Source: Streptomyces fildesensis (lineage in GTDB: Bacteria; Actinomycetota; Actinomycetes; Streptomycetales; Streptomycetaceae). From it: 64,000 nt of DNA. The notes beneath the pieces were generated by a model. That model was not told the origin of the DNA. It saw only the letters and a program-made list of their open reading frames with translations, and searched no databases. Position 1 is the first letter of the stretch; the number at the start of each line of letters is the position of its first letter. This document shows, piece after piece, positions 33,138 to 41,634 of this stretch. The DNA lies in contig NZ_JAAIKO010000015.1 in NCBI RefSeq assembly GCF_016107395.1, positions 88,117 to 152,116 of the forward strand, read 5' to 3'. Made by a program: the position numbers and the translations under genes.

Positions 33138-36100
33138 GTGCGTTACGCGATCCTCGGCACCACTCAGGCATTCCGCGACGACGGAACCCCCGTCCCGCTC
33201 GCGGGGCTGCGCCTGCGCGCGCTGCTGACCGCGCTGGCCCTGCGCCCCGGGCGGCTGATAACCGCGGAGGCCCTGATCGACGAACTGTGGGCCGACGATC
33301 CGCCGGCGAACGCGTCCGGCGCGCTCCAGGCGCTGGTCGCGCGGCTGCGCCGGGCCATCGGCCATGACGCCATCGGTTCCGCCGACGGCGGGTACCGGCT
33401 GTGCGCCGCCCCCGAGGCGGTCGACGCGCACCGCTTCGAGCGGCTGGTGGACGAGGGCGGCCGGGCGCTGGCCGACGGCGACCCGGTGAAGGCCTCCGAT
33501 CTGCTGGAGGACGCCCTCGCGCTGTGGCGGGGAGCGGCGTTCGCCGATCTGCCCGACCGGGACACGCTCGCGGTGCGCTGCGAGGAACTGCGGCTGGAGG
33601 CGGTCCGGCTGCGCCTCACCGCGGGGCTCGCGCTCGGCCGCGCGGCACAGCAGCTGCCCGAACTCGCCGGGCTCGCCGCCGCCCATCCGCTCAACGAATC
33701 GCTCCGCGCCCTGCACATCCGGGCGTTGCGCGATGCGGGCCGCACCGCCGACGCGCTCACCGCGTACGAGGACGTCCGCCGCGACCTGGCCGACGAGCTG
33801 GGCACCGACCCGAGCGCCGAACTGCGCGCGCTGCACACCGAACTGCTGAACCCGGCGCCGGACGGTGCTCAGGAACCGCCGTTCACCGCCGGTGCCGAGC
33901 CCGCTCCCGAGCCGCCGTCCGCGCCCGTCGCCCGCCGCTCCGGCAACGCCCGCGCCCGGCTCACCAGCTTCGTCGGCCGGGCGGCCGACCTCGTGTCGAT
34001 CCGCGAGGACCTGGCCGCGGCCCGGCTGGTCACCCTCACCGGCCCCGGCGGGACCGGCAAGACCCGGCTGTCGCAGGAGACGGGCGACCTGCTCCGCGAC
34101 CGCTGGCCCGACGGCGTCTGGTACGCGGAACTCGCACCGGTCAGCGATGCGCGGACGGTGCCCGAGGCGGTGCTCACCTCGCTCGGTCTGCGCGAGACGC
34201 TGCTGCACCCGACCAGCGCGACGGAGCAGGCGCTGCAGGCGGAGGGCAAGACCAAGGACCCGGCCAGGATGCTCGCGGAGTACTGCGTGAGCCGCAGCCT
34301 GCTGCTGGTGCTCGACAACTGCGAACACGTCATCGGCGCGGCGGCCGCCCTCGCGGAACAGCTCCTCGCGCACTGCCCGGACGTCACCATCCTCGCCACC
34401 AGCCGCGAACCGCTGGGCGTCCCCGGTGAACGGGTCAGGCCGCTGGACCCGCTGCCGGACCCGTTCGCGCTGCGGCTGCTCGCCGACCGCGGCGCCGCCG
34501 CCCGGCCCGGGTTCACGGTGGAGGACGATCCGGTCGCGTGCGTCGAACTGTGCCGCCGGCTCGACGGGCTGCCGCTCGCCATCGAACTGGCCGCCGCCCG
34601 GCTGCGCAGCCTCACCCCGCGCCAGCTCGCCAACCGGCTCGACGACCGGTTCCGGCTCCTCACCGGCGGCAGCAGGACCGTACTGCCGCGCCAGCAGACG
34701 CTGCGCGCGGTCGTCGACTGGAGCTGGGACCTGCTGGACCCGGCGGAACGGACCCTGCTGCGCCGGCTGGCGGTCTTCGCGGGCGGCTGGACGCTGGAGG
34801 CCGTCGAGGAGGTGTGCTCCGGTGACGGGATCGACGCCGCCGACGCCGCGGCCCTGCTCGGTTCGCTCGTCGACAAGTCGCTGGTCCTCGCCGACCTCAC
34901 CGACGACGGCGCCCGCTACCGGATGCTGGAGACCATCGGCGAGTACGCGGCCGAGCGGCTCGACGAGTCGGGTGAGCGCGCGGCGGTCGAGCGCCGCCAT
35001 CTCCGCTGCTTCCGCGAGTACATCCGCACCACCGACCCCAAGCTGCGCGGCGCCGACCAACTGCTCTGGCTGGCACGGGTGGAGCGCGAGCACGAGAACC
35101 TGCGGGTCGCGCTCCGCCGTGCCGTCGAGCTGGGCGACGAGCAGGAGGCACTGCAACTCGTGCTGTGCTGCGGCTGGTTCTGGGAGATGCGCAACTACCA
35201 CACCGAGCAGCTGACCTGGCCGGCCGCGGTGTCGGCGCTGGGACCCGACCCCTTCGACGAACCGCCCCTGCTGGAACCGGTGGAGCACGGCCCGCTGGAG
35301 ACGCCGCCGCCGATGGGCCCGGCGCAGCTCGACGAGGCACGGCGCTGGGTGCGGATGATGCAACTCGTCGCCAACGACGCGGACATGGAGAACCGCTGGG
35401 GCGAGCCCGACGTGGCCAGGGCCGGCCGGGCGATCATCGAGGCCTATCCGCCGCATCTGCCGCAGACGGCCCGGCGGCCGGGACTGATGAGCCCCTTCGC
35501 GGCCTTCCTGTCCGGGGACTTCGAGCGGCTGCCGGAGCTGGCGGACAACCTGGTGCGGAGTTGCCGGGAGTTCGGCGGGCCCTGGGAGCTGGCGTTCGCG
35601 CTGCAGATCCGCGCCAAGATGCTCAACGACGTGTCCGAGAAGCTCGAACAGTCGATGGCCGACGTACGGGAGAGCCGGGAGCTCTTCCGGCAGGTCGGCG
35701 ACCGCTGGGGGATGGCCGAGGCGCTCGCCGCCGAGGCCGAGGCGACCGCGAACGGGGGTCAGTGGGAGCGCTCGGCCGAGTGCTGCCGTGAGGCGATCGG
35801 GCTGGCCCGGGAGCTGGGTTCGTATCAGCAGGTGCCGCTCCTCAAGGTGCGGCTCGCCGACATGATCATCAACATCGGGGACGTCGAGGCGGGCGAGGCG
35901 ATGCTCCGGGGGGCGATCGAGGACGCCGACGAGCTCGGTCCCGTCGCGGGCGGCTCCGCCTTCTACGGACGGGTCCTGCTCTGCGCGCTGCTCGCCCGCC
36001 GGGGCGAACTCGACGAGGGCCACGCCCTCGTCGACCGGATGCTGGCCGTCCCGCCGACCGGCGTCCCGATGTTCGTCCAGGGAATGCTGCGCGGGATCAA

Positions 36101-36497
36101 GGGCTGGCTGACCTGCCGCAGCGGCGACCCCGAAGGGGGCATGGTGCTCCTGCGGCAGGGGCTCGACGAGCTGAGCAGCAGCGTGCTGACCGAGGTCATC
36201 GCCCCGCGGATCGGCATGCTGCTGATTCCGGTGGCGGTGACGATCCTGGTCGCCCAGGCGTCCGCCGCACCCACCCCGCAGGTCAAGGAGACGATGGCGG
36301 CCCGGGCCGCCACCATGCTCGGCGCGCACGACCGGCTGCGGCCCACCGTCCCCTCCCCGCTGGAGAAGCTGGAACTGGCGGAGGGCCAGCGGGATCTGCG
36401 GGCGCTGATCGGCGACGCCGCGTACGAGACGGCATACGCGGAGGGCGATGGCCTCTCCGCTCTGGAGACCATCGCCCTGATGCGTGACGGGGACTGA
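33138..36497 (+). CDS. AfsR/SARP-type regulator with BTAD, NB-ARC ATPase and TPR-like domain
   Basis: A 1119-aa transcription regulator. It starts with a winged-helix OmpR-type DNA-binding domain (MRYAILGTTQAFRDDG ... LIDELWADDPPANASGALQALVARLRRA), then the bacterial activation domain (HPLNESLRALHIRALRDAGR, YEDVRRDLADELGTDPS), an NB-ARC-like ATPase near residues 270-560 (Walker A GPGGTGKTRL, Walker B LLLVLDNCEH), and a long helical C-terminal half likely made of TPR repeats. SARP regulators of this size often control antibiotic clusters, but no such cluster is in the window. GTG 33138 lies close behind a G-run. Confidence 0.9.
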   Translation: MRYAILGTTQAFRDDGTPVPLAGLRLRALLTALALRPGRLITAEALIDELWADDPPANASGALQALVARLRRAIGHDAIGSADGGYRLCAAPEAVDAHRFERLVDEGGRALADGDPVKASDLLEDALALWRGAAFADLPDRDTLAVRCEELRLEAVRLRLTAGLALGRAAQQLPELAGLAAAHPLNESLRALHIRALRDAGRTADALTAYEDVRRDLADELGTDPSAELRALHTELLNPAPDGAQEPPFTAGAEPAPEPPSAPVARRSGNARARLTSFVGRAADLVSIREDLAAARLVTLTGPGGTGKTRLSQETGDLLRDRWPDGVWYAELAPVSDARTVPEAVLTSLGLRETLLHPTSATEQALQAEGKTKDPARMLAEYCVSRSLLLVLDNCEHVIGAAAALAEQLLAHCPDVTILATSREPLGVPGERVRPLDPLPDPFALRLLADRGAAARPGFTVEDDPVACVELCRRLDGLPLAIELAAARLRSLTPRQLANRLDDRFRLLTGGSRTVLPRQQTLRAVVDWSWDLLDPAERTLLRRLAVFAGGWTLEAVEEVCSGDGIDAADAAALLGSLVDKSLVLADLTDDGARYRMLETIGEYAAERLDESGERAAVERRHLRCFREYIRTTDPKLRGADQLLWLARVEREHENLRVALRRAVELGDEQEALQLVLCCGWFWEMRNYHTEQLTWPAAVSALGPDPFDEPPLLEPVEHGPLETPPPMGPAQLDEARRWVRMMQLVANDADMENRWGEPDVARAGRAIIEAYPPHLPQTARRPGLMSPFAAFLSGDFERLPELADNLVRSCREFGGPWELAFALQIRAKMLNDVSEKLEQSMADVRESRELFRQVGDRWGMAEALAAEAEATANGGQWERSAECCREAIGLARELGSYQQVPLLKVRLADMIINIGDVEAGEAMLRGAIEDADELGPVAGGSAFYGRVLLCALLARRGELDEGHALVDRMLAVPPTGVPMFVQGMLRGIKGWLTCRSGDPEGGMVLLRQGLDELSSSVLTEVIAPRIGMLLIPVAVTILVAQASAAPTPQVKETMAARAATMLGAHDRLRPTVPSPLEKLELAEGQRDLRALIGDAAYETAYAEGDGLSALETIALMRDGD

Positions 36498-36510
36498 CAC
36501 GGAGGTCGGT

Positions 36511-36539
36511 CCTGACCGGGCCGGCGGGTGCCGGTCAGG
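36511..36539. terminator. Bidirectional terminator between AfsR-like gene and ABC permease
   Basis: A perfect 9-bp stem CCTGACCGG/CCGGTCAGG with an 11-base loop lies between two convergent genes and overlaps the stop of the permease gene. Confidence 0.7.
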
Positions 36540-37365
36540 TCTTGTTGCGGAACTTCCGGACGGCCAGCGGCGCCGTCACCAGCGTGATGCCGACCGACCA
36601 GGCCAGGGTGACCAGGACCGAGTGGGCGACGGGCCCGCCGTTCATCAGGTTCCGGGCGGAGTCCGCCAGGTTGGACAGCGGATTGACATCGGTGAAGCTC
36701 TGCAGCCAGCCCGGCATCGTCGTCGTCGGTGCGAAGATCGACGATCCGAACTGCAGCGGCATCAGGACGAGCATGGCCACCCCCTGTACGGCCTGCGCGG
36801 TCTTCATCGTCAGCCCGAGCAGGATGAAGATCCACATGAGTGAGGCTCCGAAGACCATCGAGAGCGCGACCGCGGCCAGCAGATGGAACACGGACGTCGA
36901 GATCGACAGGCCCAGGATGAATCCCATGACCAGCAGAATCGTGGTGGCGACCAGCATCCGGCCGATCTCCACGATGATCTTGGCGATCAGCACCGAGGAG
37001 CGGGCGATCGGCATGGTGCGGAAGCGGTCCATCACACCGGTGCTGAAGTCCTGGTTGACGCCGGTGCCGACGGCCATCGAGATGTTCATGCCCATCATCG
37101 CCATCAGGCCGGGGATCACGTAGTTCACGTAGTCCTGCTGATGGCCCTTGCCGGAGATCGCGCCGCCGAAGACGAAGACGAACAGCAGCGTGAAGATGAT
37201 CGGCATCAGCACGGCGTCGAACATCGACTCCGGGTCTTCCTTGATCTGCAGCATGTTGCGGCGCGCGAGCGCCCCGATGTGCCGCAGATTGGCCCGGAAC
37301 CCTATCCGGCCCTCATGGGACTGCGCCTTGGCGGGCGCGGTGGTGGTGATGACTGCGGCGCTCAT
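36535..37365 (-). CDS. ABC-2 type transporter permease (DrrB-like)
   Basis: A 276-aa permease with six membrane helices, family features NMLQIKEDPESMFDAVLMPI, FTLLFVFVFGGAI and the signature region DVNPLSNLADSARNLM near the end. The start ATG 37365 overlaps the ATPase stop by four bases (ATGA), fixing the start. Together with the ATPase it forms a daunorubicin-resistance-like exporter; the substrate is unknown. Confidence 0.9.
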   Translation of the reverse strand: MSAAVITTTAPAKAQSHEGRIGFRANLRHIGALARRNMLQIKEDPESMFDAVLMPIIFTLLFVFVFGGAISGKGHQQDYVNYVIPGLMAMMGMNISMAVGTGVNQDFSTGVMDRFRTMPIARSSVLIAKIIVEIGRMLVATTILLVMGFILGLSISTSVFHLLAAVALSMVFGASLMWIFILLGLTMKTAQAVQGVAMLVLMPLQFGSSIFAPTTTMPGWLQSFTDVNPLSNLADSARNLMNGGPVAHSVLVTLAWSVGITLVTAPLAVRKFRNKT

Positions 37366-38429
37366 GCCGCTACCCCCTGTTCTGCGTCGGACTTCTCGGT
37401 GGCGGACCCGGACTGCTCGCCGGAAACGGACTGCCCGGCGCTGCCGGGCTGCCCGTCCTGGTCCGGCTTCTGGCCGGTGATGGAGAGGAACACCTCGTCC
37501 AGGCTGGGGAGATGGGTCCCTATCCCGGCGATGCCGAAACCGCGGGTGCCCAGCAACCCGACCACCGCGGTCAGCTGCTCGTCGCTGAGGATCGGCACAT
37601 TGAGCACGCCCTCCTCGCGGTCGACGGTGGAGCCGGCCACCCCGTCCAGCCCCGCGTCCGCGAGCGCCGCCGACATCGCGGGCAGCGTCACCGTGTCGAT
37701 CGGCCGGATCTGCAGGGTCCGCCCGCCGACCTTGGCCTTGAGCTCGTCCACCCGGCCGTTGGCGATCACCCGGCCGCGGTCGATGACCGTCAGCTCGTCG
37801 GCGAGCTGCTCGGCCTCCTCCATGTACTGCGTGGTCAGCAGGACCGTCGCGCCCTCGGCGACCATCCGCTTGACCTCGGCCCACACCTCGTTGCGGGTGC
37901 GCGGGTCCAGGCCCGTCGTCGGCTCGTCCAGATAGAGCACCGACGGATTGCCGATCATGGAGGCCGCCAGGTCCAGCCGGCGCCGCATACCGCCGGAGTA
38001 CCCGCTCGCCGGCCGCTTGGACGCCTCGGTGAGCGAGAACCGCTCCAGCAGCCCGTCGGCGCGGGACCGCGCGTCCTTGCGGGACAGATCGAGCAGCCGC
38101 CCGATCATGTAGAGGTTCTCCCAGCCGGAGAGCTTCTCGTCCACCGAGGCGTACTGCCCGGTCAGACCGATCACCCGGCGCAGCTGCCGCGGCTGCTTGA
38201 GTACGTCGTACCCGGCGACCCGGGCACTGCCCGCGTCCGGCTGGATCAGGGTGGACAGCACCCGTACCAGCGTCGTCTTCCCGGCCCCGTTCGGTCCCAG
38301 CACACCGAGCACGGTGCCCTGCCGAACGTCGAGGTCGACACCGTCCAGGGCCTTCGTCTCGCCATAGTGCTTGACCAGCCCCCGTACCTCGACGGCGGCG
38401 CCCAACTTGTCACTCTGTCGCGTCGTCAT
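37362..38429 (-). CDS. ABC transporter ATPase (DrrA-like)
   Basis: A 355-aa ATPase. Walker A GPNGAGKTT, Q-loop LTGQYASVDEKLSG, signature YSGGMRRRLDLA, Walker B VLYLDEPTTGLD, and H-loop TTQYMEEAEQLAD are intact, and the C-terminal domain is of the DrrA type (GRTLQIRPIDT...). The final 35 residues are Ser/Gln/Gly-rich. It is the first gene of a two-gene export operon and is convergent with the neighbouring AfsR-like gene. Confidence 0.93.
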   Translation of the reverse strand: MTTRQSDKLGAAVEVRGLVKHYGETKALDGVDLDVRQGTVLGVLGPNGAGKTTLVRVLSTLIQPDAGSARVAGYDVLKQPRQLRRVIGLTGQYASVDEKLSGWENLYMIGRLLDLSRKDARSRADGLLERFSLTEASKRPASGYSGGMRRRLDLAASMIGNPSVLYLDEPTTGLDPRTRNEVWAEVKRMVAEGATVLLTTQYMEEAEQLADELTVIDRGRVIANGRVDELKAKVGGRTLQIRPIDTVTLPAMSAALADAGLDGVAGSTVDREEGVLNVPILSDEQLTAVVGLLGTRGFGIAGIGTHLPSLDEVFLSITGQKPDQDGQPGSAGQSVSGEQSGSATEKSDAEQGVAA

Positions 38430-38523
38430 GCGTCAACAATGGCGGGCCCCGCTGACAGCGGACCGACACGCCACCGACACCGCCCCCACCGGGCTGACAC
38501 GACGATCACACGGCGATGACACG

Positions 38524-38552
38524 GTGATCGGCCGGCGACCGCCGGCCGTCAC
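38524..38552 (-). terminator. Terminator after the anti-sigma gene
   Basis: An 8-bp perfect stem CGGCCGGC/GCCGGCCG with a GACC loop, extended by GTGA/TCAC across a one-base bulge, lies at the stop codon of the anti-sigma gene on the minus strand. Confidence 0.65.
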
Positions 38553-39343
38553 GCGGTCGGAACGGAGACCAGGTGCTGCCCGGTGGAGGTGACGACGTCG
38601 AAGCCGGTGATGTCGGCGGGGGAGAGGCCTGCCGCACCCTGGACGGTGAGCGGTTCCGGCTGCGCGGTGGTGCCGTACCCGGCCGACGGAACCGACCAGG
38701 TGGCGACGGTCTGCCGGCTGCCGTCCCGGCCCACGGCCACCAGACTGCAGGTCAGCGGGCCGTTGACACCGGACAGCTTGAGATCGACCTGGGTGCCCCA
38801 CTTCTTGCCGGTGACGCCGACCGTGGCACTGGCCCCGGTCGCCGGGTCGCCCGCCGTGAATTGCGCGGCGGCCGCCGGCGGCGCCCCGCTGTCCTGCTGG
38901 GTGACGAGGACCGCGACGGCCGAGCCGCCGAGGGCCAGCACTCCGCAGGCCGCCAGCGCGAGCACCAGCCGCCGGCCGCGGCCGGGCCGCCGCCTGGGAC
39001 GGTGCGTCGCGATCTGCTGGGCCGGCTGTACGGTCCGCTGGGCGTAGGGCTGCGCGGCGGGATCGGGGAACGGCTGCGGGAACGGCTGCCCCGCCGGTCG
39101 CGCGGACGTCGCGCCGGACGGCCACTCCCGCACGGGCTCCGGTACGCCGCCGCTCTGCCGCAGCTCACCGAGGAGCGGTACGAGTCCGCTCAGCTCGTCC
39201 AGCTGCCGTCCGCACTCCTCGCAGCCCGCGAGGTGCTGCTCGAAGCGCGTCATCGCGTCGTCGTCCAGCGCGCCGATGAGGTAGGCGCCGACGTCCAGGT
39301 GCGGGTCGGGGGGTGCCCCCGGTCCGGGTGCGTACTCCGTCAT
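38549..39343 (-). CDS. Zinc-finger anti-sigma factor, membrane-anchored
   Basis: A 264-aa protein. The N-terminal ZAS zinc-binding motif HxxxCxxC is present as HLAGCEEC (about 37-44). A Pro/Gln-rich linker and one membrane helix (LVLALAACGVLALGGSAVAVLV) lead to an extracytoplasmic beta-rich domain that may sense a signal or be cut. It should hold the adjacent ECF sigma factor inactive. Its start overlaps the sigma gene stop (ATGA), so both are translationally coupled. Confidence 0.9.
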   Translation of the reverse strand: MTEYAPGPGAPPDPHLDVGAYLIGALDDDAMTRFEQHLAGCEECGRQLDELSGLVPLLGELRQSGGVPEPVREWPSGATSARPAGQPFPQPFPDPAAQPYAQRTVQPAQQIATHRPRRRPGRGRRLVLALAACGVLALGGSAVAVLVTQQDSGAPPAAAAQFTAGDPATGASATVGVTGKKWGTQVDLKLSGVNGPLTCSLVAVGRDGSRQTVATWSVPSAGYGTTAQPEPLTVQGAAGLSPADITGFDVVTSTGQHLVSVPTA

Positions 39344-39933
39344 GAGGTGGTCACCCCTCTCTCCTCCAGTGCGTTCCTGAGCGCCCGCAGGGCGTAGAAC
39401 ACCCTTGAGCGCACCGTGCCGGGCGGTACGCCCAGCTCGTCCGCCGCCTCGGTCACCGTACGACCCGCGAAATACGTCTCGATCAGCACCTGCCGGTGCG
39501 CCTCGGTCAGATCGCCGAGTGCGTCGGAGATCGTCATGAGCCGCAGCGACCGGTCGAGTTCGTCCTCGGCGGGCAGCAGGTCGAGCGCGGCCGGCGGCGC
39601 TTCGGGCGGACGGGACTGCCGGCTGCGATGGCCGTCGATCACGATACGTCGCGCGACCGTCACCAGCCAGGGCCGCAGCGAGCGAGCCGCCGGATCCAGC
39701 CGTCCCGCGCTCTTCCAGGCCCGCAGCAGCGTCTCCTGGACGACGTCCTCCGCCAGATACCGGTCACCACCCACCAGGTTCAGCACAAAGCCCAGCAGCG
39801 CGCCCGCGTGTTCGCGGTACAGCGCGCGCATGAATTCCTCTTCCGGGAGCGGCCCGGTGGGATCCCCGTCCACGGCGGCATCCTGTCGTACCCGGCGCCG
39901 CGGCGCGAGTGTCGGCGATGAGTGGTTCTGCAT
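39340..39933 (-). CDS. ECF-family RNA polymerase sigma factor
   Basis: A 197-aa sigma factor with region 2 (ALLGFVLNLVGGDRYLAEDVVQET) and region 4 HTH (TVTEAADELGVPPGTVRSRV). It belongs to the ECF group paired with a zinc anti-sigma factor encoded directly downstream. Its ATG shares one base with the stop of the upstream lipoprotein gene (TGATG). This three-gene operon suggests envelope stress sensing. It may regulate its own operon. Confidence 0.92.
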   Translation of the reverse strand: MQNHSSPTLAPRRRVRQDAAVDGDPTGPLPEEEFMRALYREHAGALLGFVLNLVGGDRYLAEDVVQETLLRAWKSAGRLDPAARSLRPWLVTVARRIVIDGHRSRQSRPPEAPPAALDLLPAEDELDRSLRLMTISDALGDLTEAHRQVLIETYFAGRTVTEAADELGVPPGTVRSRVFYALRALRNALEERGVTTS

Positions 39934-40484
39934 CAGTACCCGTTCGACCCGGTATCGGACGGTGTGGGCGTCTGCGCCGCACCGCCGGCCTTGGTGCCGT
40001 CGGGGGCCACCGCGAACCAGGTGCCGCCGACGCCCTGACCGTGCGTGTCGCCGGCCTTGGCGTCACCGCTGTAGCGGTAGAGCGGCCAGCCGCCGAGGGT
40101 GGCCTGCTTGCTGCCGTCGGCGCGGGTGACGGTGCCCACGAGGTTCTGGTCGACGCCCTTGACCGCGGTGTCCGACACCGCGGCGACGGGCGGCCAGATG
40201 GCCGCGCACTGTCCGGCGCAGTTGGACGTCGGCGGAGCGGCCTTGTCCTTGTCGAACCGGTAGAGCGTGAAGCCCTGCGCGTCCGTGACGATCGCGCCGA
40301 GCTTGGCGTCCTGCGCGGCCGCCAGCCCCGCGCCGGCGTTGGTCGACGCGGACGCGGCCGGGGGAGGCGGGGTGGTGTCGCCACTGCTGCCGGAATTCGA
40401 GGATCCGCATGCGCTGAGTGCCAGCAGTGCCGCGGCGGCGAAAGCTCCGGCCGCCGCCGTTCTGCTGGTGAGGGTGATAGGCAT
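39933..40484 (-). CDS. Secreted lipoprotein with two COG4315-type repeats
   Basis: A 183-aa lipoprotein (lipobox LSAC near residue 26). It carries two copies of the short secreted repeat: DAQGFTLYRFDKD ... CAGQCAAIWPP, and LGGWPLYRYSGDAKAGDTHG ... GTWFAV. This domain is frequent in exported proteins of unknown function. ATG 40484 is used because the signal peptide starts there; a frame extends to 40532 but the added residues are not signal-like. It is co-transcribed with the sigma and anti-sigma genes. Confidence 0.82.
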   Translation of the reverse strand: MPITLTSRTAAAGAFAAAALLALSACGSSNSGSSGDTTPPPPAASASTNAGAGLAAAQDAKLGAIVTDAQGFTLYRFDKDKAAPPTSNCAGQCAAIWPPVAAVSDTAVKGVDQNLVGTVTRADGSKQATLGGWPLYRYSGDAKAGDTHGQGVGGTWFAVAPDGTKAGGAAQTPTPSDTGSNGY

Positions 40485-40610
40485 GATGACTTCCCGTACT
40501 GTGCGGGGTTCGCCGCCGCTGGCGGCGCTCACCCTGTAGTACGCATCCCGGGCCCGGACGACTCACCCGCCGGCGAACGAGTCGTCCGGATCCGGAACGG
40601 CTCCGCCCTG

Positions 40611-41474
40611 CTAGTGGAAGCTGTGCTCCTCGGCCGGGTACGCCCCGCCGGTCACGTCCTCGGCGAACGCCTTCGCCGCGTCACCCAGCGCCGAGCGCAG
40701 CTGCGCGTACTGCTTGACGAAGCGCGGCACGCGGTCGCCGGTCATGCCCGCCATGTCGGTCCACACCAGCACCTGGGCGTCGCACTCCGGCCCGGCGCCG
40801 ATGCCGATGGTCGGGATGTGCAGCGACCGGGTGACCTCGGCGGCCAGTCCGGCCGGCACCAGCTCCAGGACGACCGCGAAGGCGCCCGCGTCCTGCGCCG
40901 CCTTGGCGTCGCGCAGCAGCTGGTGGGCGGCCTCGTCGCCGCGGCCCTGGACCCGGTAGCCCATGGCGTTGACGGACTGCGGGGTCAGTCCCAGGTGCGA
41001 CATGACCGGGATACCGGACTGCACGATCAGCTCGGTCTGGGCCAGCGAGCGCTCGCCGCCCTCCAGCTTGACCGCCTGCACCCCGGCCTCCTTGACCAGC
41101 CGGGTCGCGCTGCGCAGCGCCTGGACCGGGCCTTCCTGGTAGGAGCCGAACGTGAGGTCGCCGACGATCAGGGCACGGCTGGTGCCGCGCACGACGGCTG
41201 CGGCCAGCATCGTCATCTGGTCCATGGTGACCGGGACGGTGGTGTCGTAGCCCAGGTGACAGTTGCCCATCGAGTCGCCGACCAGCAGCACCGGGATCCC
41301 GGCCTCGTCGAAGACGGAGGCGGTCACCGCGTCGTAGGCGGTGAGCATGGGCCACTTCTCGCCACGGTCCTTGGCGGCGGTGATGTCGCGGACGGTGATG
41401 CGGCGCGTGCCCGTGCCCCCGTACAGCGCGCGGACGCTGTCGGATTGCTTCTGGGCAGCCGGAATCTGCGTCAT
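40611..41474 (-). CDS. panB: 3-methyl-2-oxobutanoate hydroxymethyltransferase
   Basis: A 287-aa enzyme for the first step of pantothenate synthesis, transferring a formaldehyde group from methylene-THF to ketoisovalerate. The conserved Mg-binding VGDSMGN and GDLTFGSYQ, the substrate region AVKLEGG, and the catalytic Glu in VVLELVPAGLA are present. ATG 41474 has AAGGAG eight bases upstream and is preferred over ATG 41495. It stands alone, upstream of the MFS-TetR pair and divergent from it. Confidence 0.95.
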   Translation of the reverse strand: MTQIPAAQKQSDSVRALYGGTGTRRITVRDITAAKDRGEKWPMLTAYDAVTASVFDEAGIPVLLVGDSMGNCHLGYDTTVPVTMDQMTMLAAAVVRGTSRALIVGDLTFGSYQEGPVQALRSATRLVKEAGVQAVKLEGGERSLAQTELIVQSGIPVMSHLGLTPQSVNAMGYRVQGRGDEAAHQLLRDAKAAQDAGAFAVVLELVPAGLAAEVTRSLHIPTIGIGAGPECDAQVLVWTDMAGMTGDRVPRFVKQYAQLRSALGDAAKAFAEDVTGGAYPAEEHSFH

Positions 41475-41589
41475 TGCAACGGCTCCTTCAGTCATCTCGA
41501 GGCACCCTGACGGCGTCCCCGGATCCCTTCCATGCTGGCACGTGCGGCCGCCTACGCAAAGAGCCCCCCTGTTTTTACCCCTGCTTTAC

Positions 41590-41610
41590 GATACGAGACG
41601 GTCCCGTATC
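41590..41610. promoter_or_regulatory. Palindromic operator, probably for the TetR regulator
   Basis: A 21-bp near-perfect palindrome, GATACGAGAC and GTCCCGTATC around a central G, lies 24 bases before the MFS start. A TetR gene follows the exporter in the same operon, so this is a likely autorepression and exporter operator. Confidence 0.65.
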
Positions 41611-41634
41611 GGAAATGCGGGCTAGCGTGGAGCC

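Noticed and set aside
33066..36500. A 1144-residue open frame on the minus strand opposite the AfsR-like gene
   Set aside because: It mirrors the plus-strand gene and arises from third-position G/C bias; it has no domains and the composition is Arg/Gly/Gln-rich.
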